Notes under the pieces: model-generated
What the model was told of the DNA's origin: nothing
What the model saw: only the letters and a program-made list of their open reading frames with translations
Database searches by the model: none
Shown here: one piece after another, positions 4,426-10,540 of the stretch
How the letters are laid out: every line of letters begins with the position of its first letter
Position numbering within the stretch: the first letter of the stretch is position 1
Assembly (NCBI GenBank): GCA_027295435.1
Contig: JAPUKX010000313.1
Location: 1-12,238, forward strand
Length of the DNA: 12,238 nt
DNA from: Planctomycetota bacterium
Lineage (GTDB): Bacteria > Planctomycetota > Phycisphaerae > Phycisphaerales > SM1A02
Direction of reading: 5' to 3'
Translations under genes and position numbers: made by a program

Positions 4426-6513
4426 ATGACCTCGACCACCGGCACGACCCGGCCGCCGCGGACGCCCTCAAGCGACCCACGCGTAACCCCGGCCATGCGG
4501 CAGCATGCCCGCTTCAAAGCGAAGTACCCCGACTGCGTGCTGTTTTTTCGCATGGGCGACTTCTATGAGATGTTCGGCGACGATGCCGTGCTGGCGAATA
4601 AGGTCCTGGGCATCACCCTCACCCAGCGGACCGAAGGCGTTCCTATGGCCGGCGTGCCCTATCACGCCGTCGAGACGTACCTGCGGCGGATGATCGAGGC
4701 CGGCTACCGCGTGGCGGTCTGCGACCAGATCCAGGATCCGAGGGAAGCCAAGGGTGTCGTCGATCGGGCGGTGACCCGCGTGCTCACCCCGGGCACGCTC
4801 GTGGACGAGACGCTGCTCGATGAGTCCAGACCGAACCAAGTGGCCGCGATTCAGTTTCTCGAATCCGGTGAACGGTCGGCGGCGGCCCTGGCGGTCGTAG
4901 AGCTTTCCACGGGATCGTTTTCGCTTGTCGATCTTCCCCCCGAGCGGGTCATGGATGAGCTTGTCCGTCTCAGCCCCTCGGAGTTGCTGCACGTCGAGAC
5001 CGCCGACGGCGCGACGCCGGCGAGAATCGAGTCGCTTCGCACCGCGGTCGGCTGCGCGCTCACCGCTCGGCCAGCATGGACGTTTCGTCTCGACGACGCC
5101 CGAGACTGCCTCTTGGAGCACTTCGGCGTGGCCACCCTGGCCGGGTTCGGCCTGGACGATGATGATCCCGCGCTGGGCGCCGCCGGCGCGATATTGCGGT
5201 ATCTTCAAGAAACCCAAGCCCCCGGTGCCCTTGATAAGAGCGATCGGCTGGGACATTTGTGCCCGCCGAAGCGCGAACCAGCAGACCGCTACCTCACGAT
5301 TGATGCGACAACGCTGCGGAACCTCGAAATCGAGTGCACGCTGCGTGGCCAAACAACCGCTGGATCGCTGCTCTCGATCTTCGGGCCCGGCACGGCAGTT
5401 CGCACCGCGATGGGCAAGCGGCTCTTGCGTCGGTGGCTGTGCTTTCCGCTTCGCGATCTCGTAGCGATCCGGGCTCGTCACAAGGCGGTGGCTGCCCTGA
5501 CCCGGGACCGCCCATTCGCCGACGCCCTGGGCAAGCCTCTGGCGGTGGTCCAAGACGTGGCCCGCATAGCCGGCCGGATCTCGATGAATCGCGCTACGCC
5601 GCGCGATGTCGTGGCGTTGGGCAAATCGGTTCGGGAGCTTGGGGCGATCGCCGACCTGCTCGACGGCCGCCTGCCTTTTGCCCAGTCCCACGCACGACTC
5701 CTGGCCCTGGCCGGGACGCTGGCGCCGCTTGGCCGGACCATAGACAAACAATGCATTGACTCCCCACCTGCGCATCTGCGCGAAGGCGGCTTGTTCCGCG
5801 ATGGCATCGATGCCGAGCTCGACGAAGCACGCACGCTCCAGCGCGACGCCGCTGGCTGGCTGGCCGCCTATCAACAACGCCTCGTCGAGCAGACAGGCAT
5901 CAACACGCTCAAGATCGGCTACAACAAGGTGTTCGGGTACTACATCCAGATCACCCACACCCATGCCGACAGGGTTCCTGACACCTTCTCACGCAAGCAG
6001 ACACTCAAGAACGCCCAGCGCTACACCACTCCCGAATTGAAAGTGTTCGAAGAGAAGGTGACGACCGCCCAGGCCCGGGCGATCGACCGCGAGAAGCTTC
6101 TGTTCGAGCGGTTGTGCCGCGAGGCTGCGGCCCCGGCGCAGGCGTTGTCGGAGTACGCGGGCATCGTCGCCGAGCTTGATGCGCTGGCGTGCTTCGCCCA
6201 CGCGGCGCGTCGTTACGGCTACACCTGCCCGCAGCTCACCGAAGAGCCGATGCTCGACATCCGCCAGGGCCGGCACCCCGTGCTCGATCAGACGCTTGGC
6301 GAGCGGTTCGTGCCCAATGATTGTCTCCTTGGGCCGGCGAGACCGTTCGCACCCGACTCCACCGGGCGATCCAACGACCATGGTGATCCACACGAAACCC
6401 CGGCCGCGGACGGCCGGGCTCGCCGGGACTCGCCGGGCCAGGCCTCAAGCCTCAAGCCTCAAGCCTCTATTGCCCTCATCACCGGGCCGAACATGGCGGG
6501 CAAGAGCACCTAG
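4426..6513 (+). CDS. mutS: DNA mismatch repair protein MutS, N-terminal part up to an in-frame TAG
   Basis: MutS recognises mismatches and, with ATP, recruits MutL. The mismatch-reading motif MGDFYEMF is present (Phe46, Glu48), followed by the connector, lever (LRNLEIECTLRGQTTAGSLLSIFG) and clamp domains, then NTLKIGYNKVFGYYIQIT and the start of the ATPase domain. Walker A, GPNMAGKST, is at 687-695, and TAG is codon 696. The ATG at 4426 is preferred over an in-frame TTG nine bases upstream; only a weak AGG precedes it. About 44 extra residues (637-680), low in complexity and rich in Pro, Asp and Ser, separate FVPNDCLL from IALITGPNMAGKST, where other MutS proteins have a short loop. As written, translation would stop inside the ATPase domain, giving an inactive protein. 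Identity is certain. Confidence 0.96.
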   Translation: MTSTTGTTRPPRTPSSDPRVTPAMRQHARFKAKYPDCVLFFRMGDFYEMFGDDAVLANKVLGITLTQRTEGVPMAGVPYHAVETYLRRMIEAGYRVAVCDQIQDPREAKGVVDRAVTRVLTPGTLVDETLLDESRPNQVAAIQFLESGERSAAALAVVELSTGSFSLVDLPPERVMDELVRLSPSELLHVETADGATPARIESLRTAVGCALTARPAWTFRLDDARDCLLEHFGVATLAGFGLDDDDPALGAAGAILRYLQETQAPGALDKSDRLGHLCPPKREPADRYLTIDATTLRNLEIECTLRGQTTAGSLLSIFGPGTAVRTAMGKRLLRRWLCFPLRDLVAIRARHKAVAALTRDRPFADALGKPLAVVQDVARIAGRISMNRATPRDVVALGKSVRELGAIADLLDGRLPFAQSHARLLALAGTLAPLGRTIDKQCIDSPPAHLREGGLFRDGIDAELDEARTLQRDAAGWLAAYQQRLVEQTGINTLKIGYNKVFGYYIQITHTHADRVPDTFSRKQTLKNAQRYTTPELKVFEEKVTTAQARAIDREKLLFERLCREAAAPAQALSEYAGIVAELDALACFAHAARRYGYTCPQLTEEPMLDIRQGRHPVLDQTLGERFVPNDCLLGPARPFAPDSTGRSNDHGDPHETPAADGRARRDSPGQASSLKPQASIALITGPNMAGKST
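6442..6469 (+). repeat. Four-unit heptamer array inside mutS
   Basis: GCCTCAA occurs three times in tandem (6442-6462), followed by GCCTCTA (6463-6469), 28 bases in all. It encodes residues around QASSLKPQASI, at the end of the extra segment just before Walker A. A gain or loss of one unit would shift the reading frame. Confidence 0.9.
6511..6513 (+). other. In-frame TAG interrupting mutS after Walker A
   Basis: The frame reads AAG AGC ACC TAG ATC CGC CAG, i.e. Lys-Ser-Thr-stop-Ile-Arg-Gln. In MutS this position is normally Tyr or another aromatic residue (GKSTYxRQ). TAC or TAT to TAG is one base change. The frame before and after is intact. Confidence 0.93.
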
Positions 6514-7251
6514 ATCCGCCAGGTCGCGCTGATCGTGCTGCTGGCCCATGCCGGCAGCTTTGTCCCCGCCGAAGCCGCGACCATCGGATTGGTGGATCGC
6601 ATCTTCACCCGCATCGGCGCTAGCGACGAGCTGCATGCGGGGCGGTCCACGTTCATGGTCGAGATGATCGAGGCGGCCAATATCCTCCACCACGCCACCG
6701 ACCGCAGCCTGGTCATCCTGGACGAGATCGGCCGGGGCACCAGCACACTGGATGGGCTGTCGCTGGCCTGGGCGATCGCCGAGGCCTTGGCCCAGCGCCG
6801 CTGCCGAACGCTCTTTGCCACCCACTATCACGAGCTGACCGCTCTGGCGGATCGAGTCGAAAACCTCCGGAACCTGCACGTTTCGGTGCGGGAATGGGGC
6901 AACGAGATCATTTTCGTCTACCGCATACAGCCCGGGCAGACCGGCCGCAGCTATGGCATACACGTGGCGAAGATCGCCGGCCTGCCGTCGGAGACGATCG
7001 ACCGGGCGACGCAGTTGCTCGAGACCCTCGCCGTGCAGACGGAACCGCCCAACGACGACGGCTCACCCCCCACCTCCGGGCCCAATTCCCAGCTGGGCCT
7101 GTTCACGGAATACCTTGAACATCCGGTGGTCAAGGAACTTGGCCAGGCGGATCTCGACACCATGACGCCGATAAAGGCGTTTGATCTGCTGCGACGGCTA
7201 CACAAACAGGTCCAAGCCGGCCCGCGCCCGCCCGCTCCCTCCTCTGGCTGA
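6514..7251 (+). pseudogene. mutS: MutS C-terminal ATPase part after the in-frame TAG
   Basis: Continues the mutS frame at once (IRQVALIVLLAHAGSFVPAEAA). It carries the rest of the ATPase: DELHAGRSTFMVEM, Walker B LVILDEIGRGTST (762-774, counting TAG as 696), and the H-loop ATHYHEL (798-804). SYGIHVAKIAGLP is in the usual place. Near the end QLGLF (889-893) matches the beta-clamp-binding pattern known in MutS, followed by the C-terminal helical segment LDTMTPIKAFDLLRRL. A GTG at 6535 could start a fragment, but it would lack Walker A and have no DNA-binding part. The whole gene would be 941 codons, longer than the usual roughly 850-880, partly because of the extra segment before Walker A. Confidence 0.94.
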
Positions 7252-7265
7252 TCCGGCCCGCCGAC

Positions 7266-7318
7266 GGGGCTGGCCAAGAGCCCCTGACGCAAAATCCTTC
7301 CAAAAGTCCTGGCCAGCC
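7266..7318 (+). other. Alternative stem-loops downstream of mutS
   Basis: GGGGCT (7266-7271) can pair with AGCCCC (7279-7284), a six-pair hairpin 15 bases after the mutS stop. The overlapping GGCTGGCC (7268-7275) can instead pair with GGCCAGCC (7311-7318). The two structures exclude each other. There is no clear T run, so it may be a factor-aided terminator or simply chance. Confidence 0.4.
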
Positions 7319-7320
7319 GC

Positions 7321-7348
7321 TTGCCTCGAGGCGGTCAGTGGGTATCCT
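7321..7348 (+). promoter_or_regulatory. Candidate promoter for the lipoprotein-like gene
   Basis: TTGCCT (7321-7326) and TATCCT (7343-7348) are spaced 16 bases apart, each four of six to consensus, and lie 57 bases before the start codon. The -35 overlaps the palindrome GCCTCGAGGC (7323-7332). GGTATC (7341-7346) at the -10 can pair with GATACC (7365-7370). Weak evidence. Confidence 0.27.
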
Positions 7349-7404
7349 TTACGAATACCTAACAGATACCGAATCTCTCGGCATTCACCCTCCTGGAGGC
7401 GTCC

Positions 7405-8730
7405 ATGGCCATGTTGAAGCGACTTATTCGACCGCTGAGCGTGTTGGCCAGCCCCCCGGCACAGAAGGTGGTCGTCCTGAAGGTGACGATCCTGCTGCTG
7501 TGCGGCTGCAGCCAAGGGATTGCTCGCGGTGGGGGCGGCCTGGGGCTTGGGCCCGAGAGCCGCTATGTGATCCACACGCCCCAGACCTATACCGAGAACC
7601 GCGTGTTCTCGCTGAGCCTCGATGACGCGGCTTCCGGTCAACTGTCCCTGCACCATCCGCATGAGGCGATCGTCTCGCCGGATCGGGCGGTGAAGCACAA
7701 TCAACCGCTGAGCGTGATCGTCAACGGAGTGTACCTGCCCCCGACGGCCGCGCTGCGCGACGTGGCGGTGATCGTCGATATCGCCTCGCTGACGGATGGG
7801 TCGGTCACATCGCTGGTGGTGTGGTATCAGCGCCGCGTGCCGGGCAATCAGATGCTCAACTTCCAGGACCTGCTGGTCTACTTCGATCCGGCCTGGAACT
7901 CCACCGTCGGGCCGCATTTCCGGCTGCGCCTCATCGATGTGAAGCAGACGCAGCGCGAAGCGACCCGCCGATTCCTCGATCAAAGCGCCGATCTGGCGGC
8001 AACACTGGGGGGCCTGCTGCCGCATCCGGCCATGCCGGGCGTCGCGCTGGCGATCGAAGCGGCGCGGATCGTGCTCGCCAACCCCAGCAACGAAGTGCTG
8101 CTGGATTATACCGTCCAGTTGTACTCGCAGCAGCACCGCGAGTTGGCGGGCGATGCGCCGCTGGGCGTCCTGCAGCGCGGGCCCTGGCTGGTGGTGGGCA
8201 GGCCAGCCGGGGAGTCTCCCGCCTTCTGGACCACGCCGCTACGACTCGATCTGCGCACGCGACAACTCATCGACGAGGCCGAGACGCCCGTTGAAGCCCC
8301 CTATATCGCCATGACCATCAGCACCGCTGAGTCGGTCGTGCCCAGTATCGTGGTTGAGCGTTCCGCGGCGCTGCTTGCGTTGCTGTCACGCTCCGGCGGC
8401 AAGCGCGATCTGGAACAGATCGAAGCCCAGGGGCGTTCCGTGTTCAGTGCCCTGGCCACGTACATCGCGCACGAACGGTTGCTGCGGTATCGCACCGTTG
8501 ATGAACTCAGAGCGGTCATGACCCTGCTGCGCAACCGCGAGCTCAACACCCTTACCACCCGGGATGTGCGATTGCTCATGAACGCGGTGTCGCGGGTCGC
8601 CGGCCGGCCGTTCGCCACCGTCGATGATGCGTTGGCGTGGTGGGAGTACCCGGGCCAGCAGGGCATCATCGATGCTGACCGCTTCCGATGGCTTCCCGCT
8701 CAAGACCCCTCGGCGGAGGCGATCCCATGA
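7405..8730 (+). CDS. Putative lipoprotein, unknown function
   Basis: A 441-residue protein. The ATG at 7405 has a clear GGAGG (7395-7399) five bases upstream. The N-terminus is basic, then hydrophobic (VVVLKVTILLLCGC). Cys35 in LCGC resembles a lipobox, which would anchor the mature protein in the membrane, although the leader is rather long. From about residue 50 to 180 the sequence alternates as expected for beta strands (NRVFSLSLD, QPLSVIVNGVYL, RDVAVIVDIASL, VTSLVVWYQ). A second part, about 180-270, contains HFRLRLIDVKQTQREATRRFLDQSADL and a helix-strand mix. The C-terminal 100 residues are helical. I do not recognise the family. Its stop overlaps the next start, so the two products are probably made together and may act together. 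Confidence 0.82.
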   Translation: MAMLKRLIRPLSVLASPPAQKVVVLKVTILLLCGCSQGIARGGGGLGLGPESRYVIHTPQTYTENRVFSLSLDDAASGQLSLHHPHEAIVSPDRAVKHNQPLSVIVNGVYLPPTAALRDVAVIVDIASLTDGSVTSLVVWYQRRVPGNQMLNFQDLLVYFDPAWNSTVGPHFRLRLIDVKQTQREATRRFLDQSADLAATLGGLLPHPAMPGVALAIEAARIVLANPSNEVLLDYTVQLYSQQHRELAGDAPLGVLQRGPWLVVGRPAGESPAFWTTPLRLDLRTRQLIDEAETPVEAPYIAMTISTAESVVPSIVVERSAALLALLSRSGGKRDLEQIEAQGRSVFSALATYIAHERLLRYRTVDELRAVMTLLRNRELNTLTTRDVRLLMNAVSRVAGRPFATVDDALAWWEYPGQQGIIDADRFRWLPAQDPSAEAIP

Positions 8731-9182
8731 ATGCACACCTTCTTGACGAGCTTGTCCTGGCGGAGCTCACCCTCACCGCTGCGCCGGCCGAGGAACAGTC
8801 TCGCATCCTGCGGGCGTTCCTGCGCGACCTGCGGCATACCTTGGCGGATCACTGCGACATCGATCTGCAAGAACCGAATCCGTTGACGCGGCGCGGCACG
8901 CTTGAGTTCCTTCAGACAAGCTACGACGTGCGCTGGAAGCTGCACGTACACGTGCTGTCCCCGGACCTGTTGTCAACCGAACCGCTGGTTCGATTGATCG
9001 CATGGGTGGCGGTGCCGATGACGCCCGACGGCCGGCGAACCGCTCAGATGGACGTGCGGGCGTTCGAGGACGCCTGGCATCGCCTGCAACCGCAGGTCGC
9101 CCGCTGCCTGCACGACGCGGCCGAGCAATCCGCCGGCCGGCTGACGCTGGTTCATCCGCAACTCCCCACCACGGCCGCCTGA
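8727..9182 (+). CDS. Small hypothetical protein, translationally coupled to the upstream lipoprotein-like gene
   Basis: A 151-residue soluble-looking protein without signal peptide or membrane segment. The ATG at 8727 overlaps the preceding TGA as ATGA, and GGAGG (8715-8719) stands seven bases upstream, which selects this start over an in-frame codon 39 bases earlier. The N-terminal half is helical (LLDELVLAELTLTAAPAEEQSRILRAFLRDLRHTLADH). The middle could form strands (DVRWKLHVHVLSP, RLIAWVAVPMTP), and a helix follows (VRAFEDAWHRLQPQVARCLHDAAEQ). No motif gives a function. The tight coupling implies a stoichiometric partner of the 441-residue protein. It ends in a 120-base gap before the thioredoxin-like pair. 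Confidence 0.8.
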   Translation: MNAHLLDELVLAELTLTAAPAEEQSRILRAFLRDLRHTLADHCDIDLQEPNPLTRRGTLEFLQTSYDVRWKLHVHVLSPDLLSTEPLVRLIAWVAVPMTPDGRRTAQMDVRAFEDAWHRLQPQVARCLHDAAEQSAGRLTLVHPQLPTTAA

Positions 9183-9226
9183 ACATTCGCGAGGCGGCCA
9201 TTGCGTCAAGTCAGATTCACCTTCCT

Positions 9227-9254
9227 TTGACAAGCAGCCTGGCCGGCGTACCCT
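9227..9254 (+). promoter_or_regulatory. Candidate promoter for the thioredoxin-like pair
   Basis: A perfect TTGACA (9227-9232) lies 16 bases before TACCCT (9249-9254), which matches only three of six -10 positions. It sits 48 bases before the first ATG, in the only sizeable gap upstream. A direct repeat, TCAGATTC, flanks it at 9211-9218 and 9271-9278. The -35 is convincing, the -10 is not. Confidence 0.3.
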
Positions 9255-9302
9255 GGCGGGCACAATTGAATCAGATTCGCGCTCGTGGTCGCGCATTCTC
9301 TC

Positions 9303-9866
9303 ATGGACGCTACCTACCTCAAGACCAAATTTGACGCTGCGCTCGCCTGGAGCAACTATCTCGCCACCGACTCCGCCAAGGCCGGCAACTGGCAGAAGAT
9401 CTACGAGCAGGTGCAACTTTCCGATGAGCAGCGCCGCCTCATCGAAGGGTTCGTCCGAGAGATGAAGGTGCTGTGCGTTTCAGGAATCTGGTGCGGGGAT
9501 TGTGCGCAGCAGGGCCCGCTCATTGAGCGGATTGCCGAAGCGAACCCCTGCGTGAGCCTGAAGTGGGTCGATCGCGACGAGCATCCGGATCTGGCAGAGC
9601 TGATCAAGAGCAACACCGGCCTGCGGGTGCCGATGGTGATCTACATGGCTGAGGACTTCGAGCCGGTGTCGATCTACGGCGACCGCACGCTGAACCGCTA
9701 CCGTGCAATGGCGGCGAAACAGCTCGGGCCGGCCTGCCCGTTGCCGGGAGCGCCGGTCCCCGATCAGGAATTACATGCCACGCTCCAGGATTGGCTGGAC
9801 GAGTTTGAGCGCGTGCATCTGTTGCTGCGTCTCAGCGGCCGATTGCGCCAGAAACATGGGGATTGA
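9303..9866 (+). CDS. Thioredoxin-family protein with WCGDC active site (paralog 1)
   Basis: A 187-residue thioredoxin-fold protein. The sequence VLCVSGIWCGDCAQQGP carries the redox pair Cys64-Cys67 in WCGDC (63-67). LRVPMVIYMAEDFEPV supplies the cis-proline (Pro110) opposite the active site. WCGDC is typical of the Pfam Thioredoxin_9-like group. An N-terminal helical extension (about 55 residues) and a C-terminal helix (LDEFERVHLLLRLSGRLRQKHGD) lie outside the core. No signal peptide is seen, so a cytoplasmic thiol-disulfide role is likely; the substrate is unknown. The ATG at 9303 is chosen because it aligns with the paralog; a GTG 18 bases upstream is possible. No Shine-Dalgarno is visible. 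Two extra cysteines (83 and 145) are absent from paralog 2. It is followed by a hairpin and by the paralog 62 bases on. Confidence 0.88.
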   Translation: MDATYLKTKFDAALAWSNYLATDSAKAGNWQKIYEQVQLSDEQRRLIEGFVREMKVLCVSGIWCGDCAQQGPLIERIAEANPCVSLKWVDRDEHPDLAELIKSNTGLRVPMVIYMAEDFEPVSIYGDRTLNRYRAMAAKQLGPACPLPGAPVPDQELHATLQDWLDEFERVHLLLRLSGRLRQKHGD

Positions 9867-9874
9867 ACCCTTAG

Positions 9875-9893
9875 CCCCCGGCTCTGCCGGGGG
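9875..9893 (+). terminator. Hairpin after thioredoxin-like paralog 1 (REP-like or terminator)
   Basis: A perfect eight-pair stem, CCCCCGGC (9875-9882) with GCCGGGGG (9886-9893), and a TCT loop, starts nine bases after the stop codon. No T run follows. It belongs to a 36-base block (9861-9896) that recurs after paralog 2 with 30 of 36 bases identical. Confidence 0.6.
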
Positions 9894-9899
9894 ACCATG

Positions 9900-9927
9900 C
9901 TGAACGCTGACCACTGAACGCGACCAC
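9900..9927 (+). repeat. Heptamer array before the start of paralog 2
   Basis: The units CTGAACG, CTGACCA, CTGAACG and the degenerate CGACCAC add up to 28 bases and end one base before the ATG at 9929. Like the array at the ileS start, the units have a CTGA core on the coding strand and occupy the ribosome-binding position. Confidence 0.75.
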
Positions 9928-9928
9928 C

Positions 9929-10510
9929 ATGCTGCTTACCTCAGACATTCTCCGCCGGAAGTTCGAACAGGGCCTGTCCTACGCCGAGTTCGTCACCAGC
10001 GGTGAGCCCGAAGGCCATCGACCGCCATGGGACCAGCGCTACGGCCAACTCGAACTCGCCGCTGAGCAACATGCCCTCGTCAACTCGTTTGCTCGTGAGA
10101 TGAATGTGCTGTGCGTCTCGGGCACGTGGTGTGGCGACTGCGCGCTGCAAGGCTCGTCCATGGCCCGCGTTGCCGAGGCGAATCCCCAGCGCATTCATCT
10201 GCGATTCATTCTCCGCAGTGACGAGCACGCCGATCTCGTGGTCAAAGCCCAGATCAATGCCGGCCTTCGGGTGCCGGTGACGTGGTTCATGGCCGAAGAT
10301 TTCGAGCCGGTGTCGCGCTTCGGCGATCGAACATTGAGCCGGTACCGCTCGATGGCCCGCAAGCAGTTGCCACCGGATCAGGCCAACGTCCTGGCGGCGC
10401 CTCCGGCGGACCCGGTCCGCGAGGTGCTGCGGGAAGTGCTGGATGAGTTCGAGCGTGTGCAACTGCTGCTGCGGCTCAGCGCCCGCTTGCGCGAGAAGCA
10501 CGGCGACTGA
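9929..10510 (+). CDS. Thioredoxin-family protein with WCGDC active site (paralog 2)
   Basis: A 193-residue protein, alignable end to end with the gene just upstream and about half identical by eye. Redox Cys68 and Cys71 lie in WCGDC (67-71), the cis-proline is Pro116 in LRVPVTWFMAEDFEPV, and the shared end LDEFERVQLLLRLSARLREKHGD is nearly unchanged. Divergence is concentrated in the N-terminal 45 residues and in 145-165. It is a tandem duplicate whose two products may have different partners, since surface regions differ and the active site is kept. The ATG at 9929 has no Shine-Dalgarno, only the heptamer array. Its stop lies four bases from the stop of the convergent gene on the other strand. 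Confidence 0.88.
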   Translation: MLLTSDILRRKFEQGLSYAEFVTSGEPEGHRPPWDQRYGQLELAAEQHALVNSFAREMNVLCVSGTWCGDCALQGSSMARVAEANPQRIHLRFILRSDEHADLVVKAQINAGLRVPVTWFMAEDFEPVSRFGDRTLSRYRSMARKQLPPDQANVLAAPPADPVREVLREVLDEFERVQLLLRLSARLREKHGD

Positions 10511-10540
10511 ATCCTCAGCCCCCGTCTCTGCCGGAGGATC
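10505..10540. repeat. Second copy of the post-gene hairpin block
   Basis: Matches 9861-9896 at 30 of 36 positions and begins, like that copy, at the last codons and TGA of its thioredoxin gene. The original stem is damaged here by substitutions, but ATCCTC (10511-10516) pairs with GAGGAT (10534-10539) to make a new one. On the opposite strand it encodes the last residues (GSSGRDGG) and stop of the convergent gene. Confidence 0.75.

Noticed and set aside
4125..4553. Longer N-terminus for the ArsR protein extending across the tRNA gene
   Set aside because: It would run antisense through the tRNA and the start of mutS. The internal ATG at 4124 has a good Shine-Dalgarno and gives the normal family length.
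4468..5964. A 498-codon open frame on the minus strand opposite mutS
   Set aside because: Same explanation: antisense shadow of a GC-rich conserved gene.
6442..6469. CRISPR-like repeats
   Set aside because: Units are seven bases and directly adjacent, without spacers, and no cas genes are present.
6511..6513. Pyrrolysine or general TAG reassignment in mutS
   Set aside because: TAG ends the ZIP gene at a natural family end, pyrrolysine is not known in MutS, and the expected residue is aromatic and reached by one base change.
9285..9302. GTG start six codons upstream for thioredoxin-like paralog 1
   Set aside because: It has no ribosome site either, and the ATG at 9303 matches the start of the paralog better. 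It remains possible.
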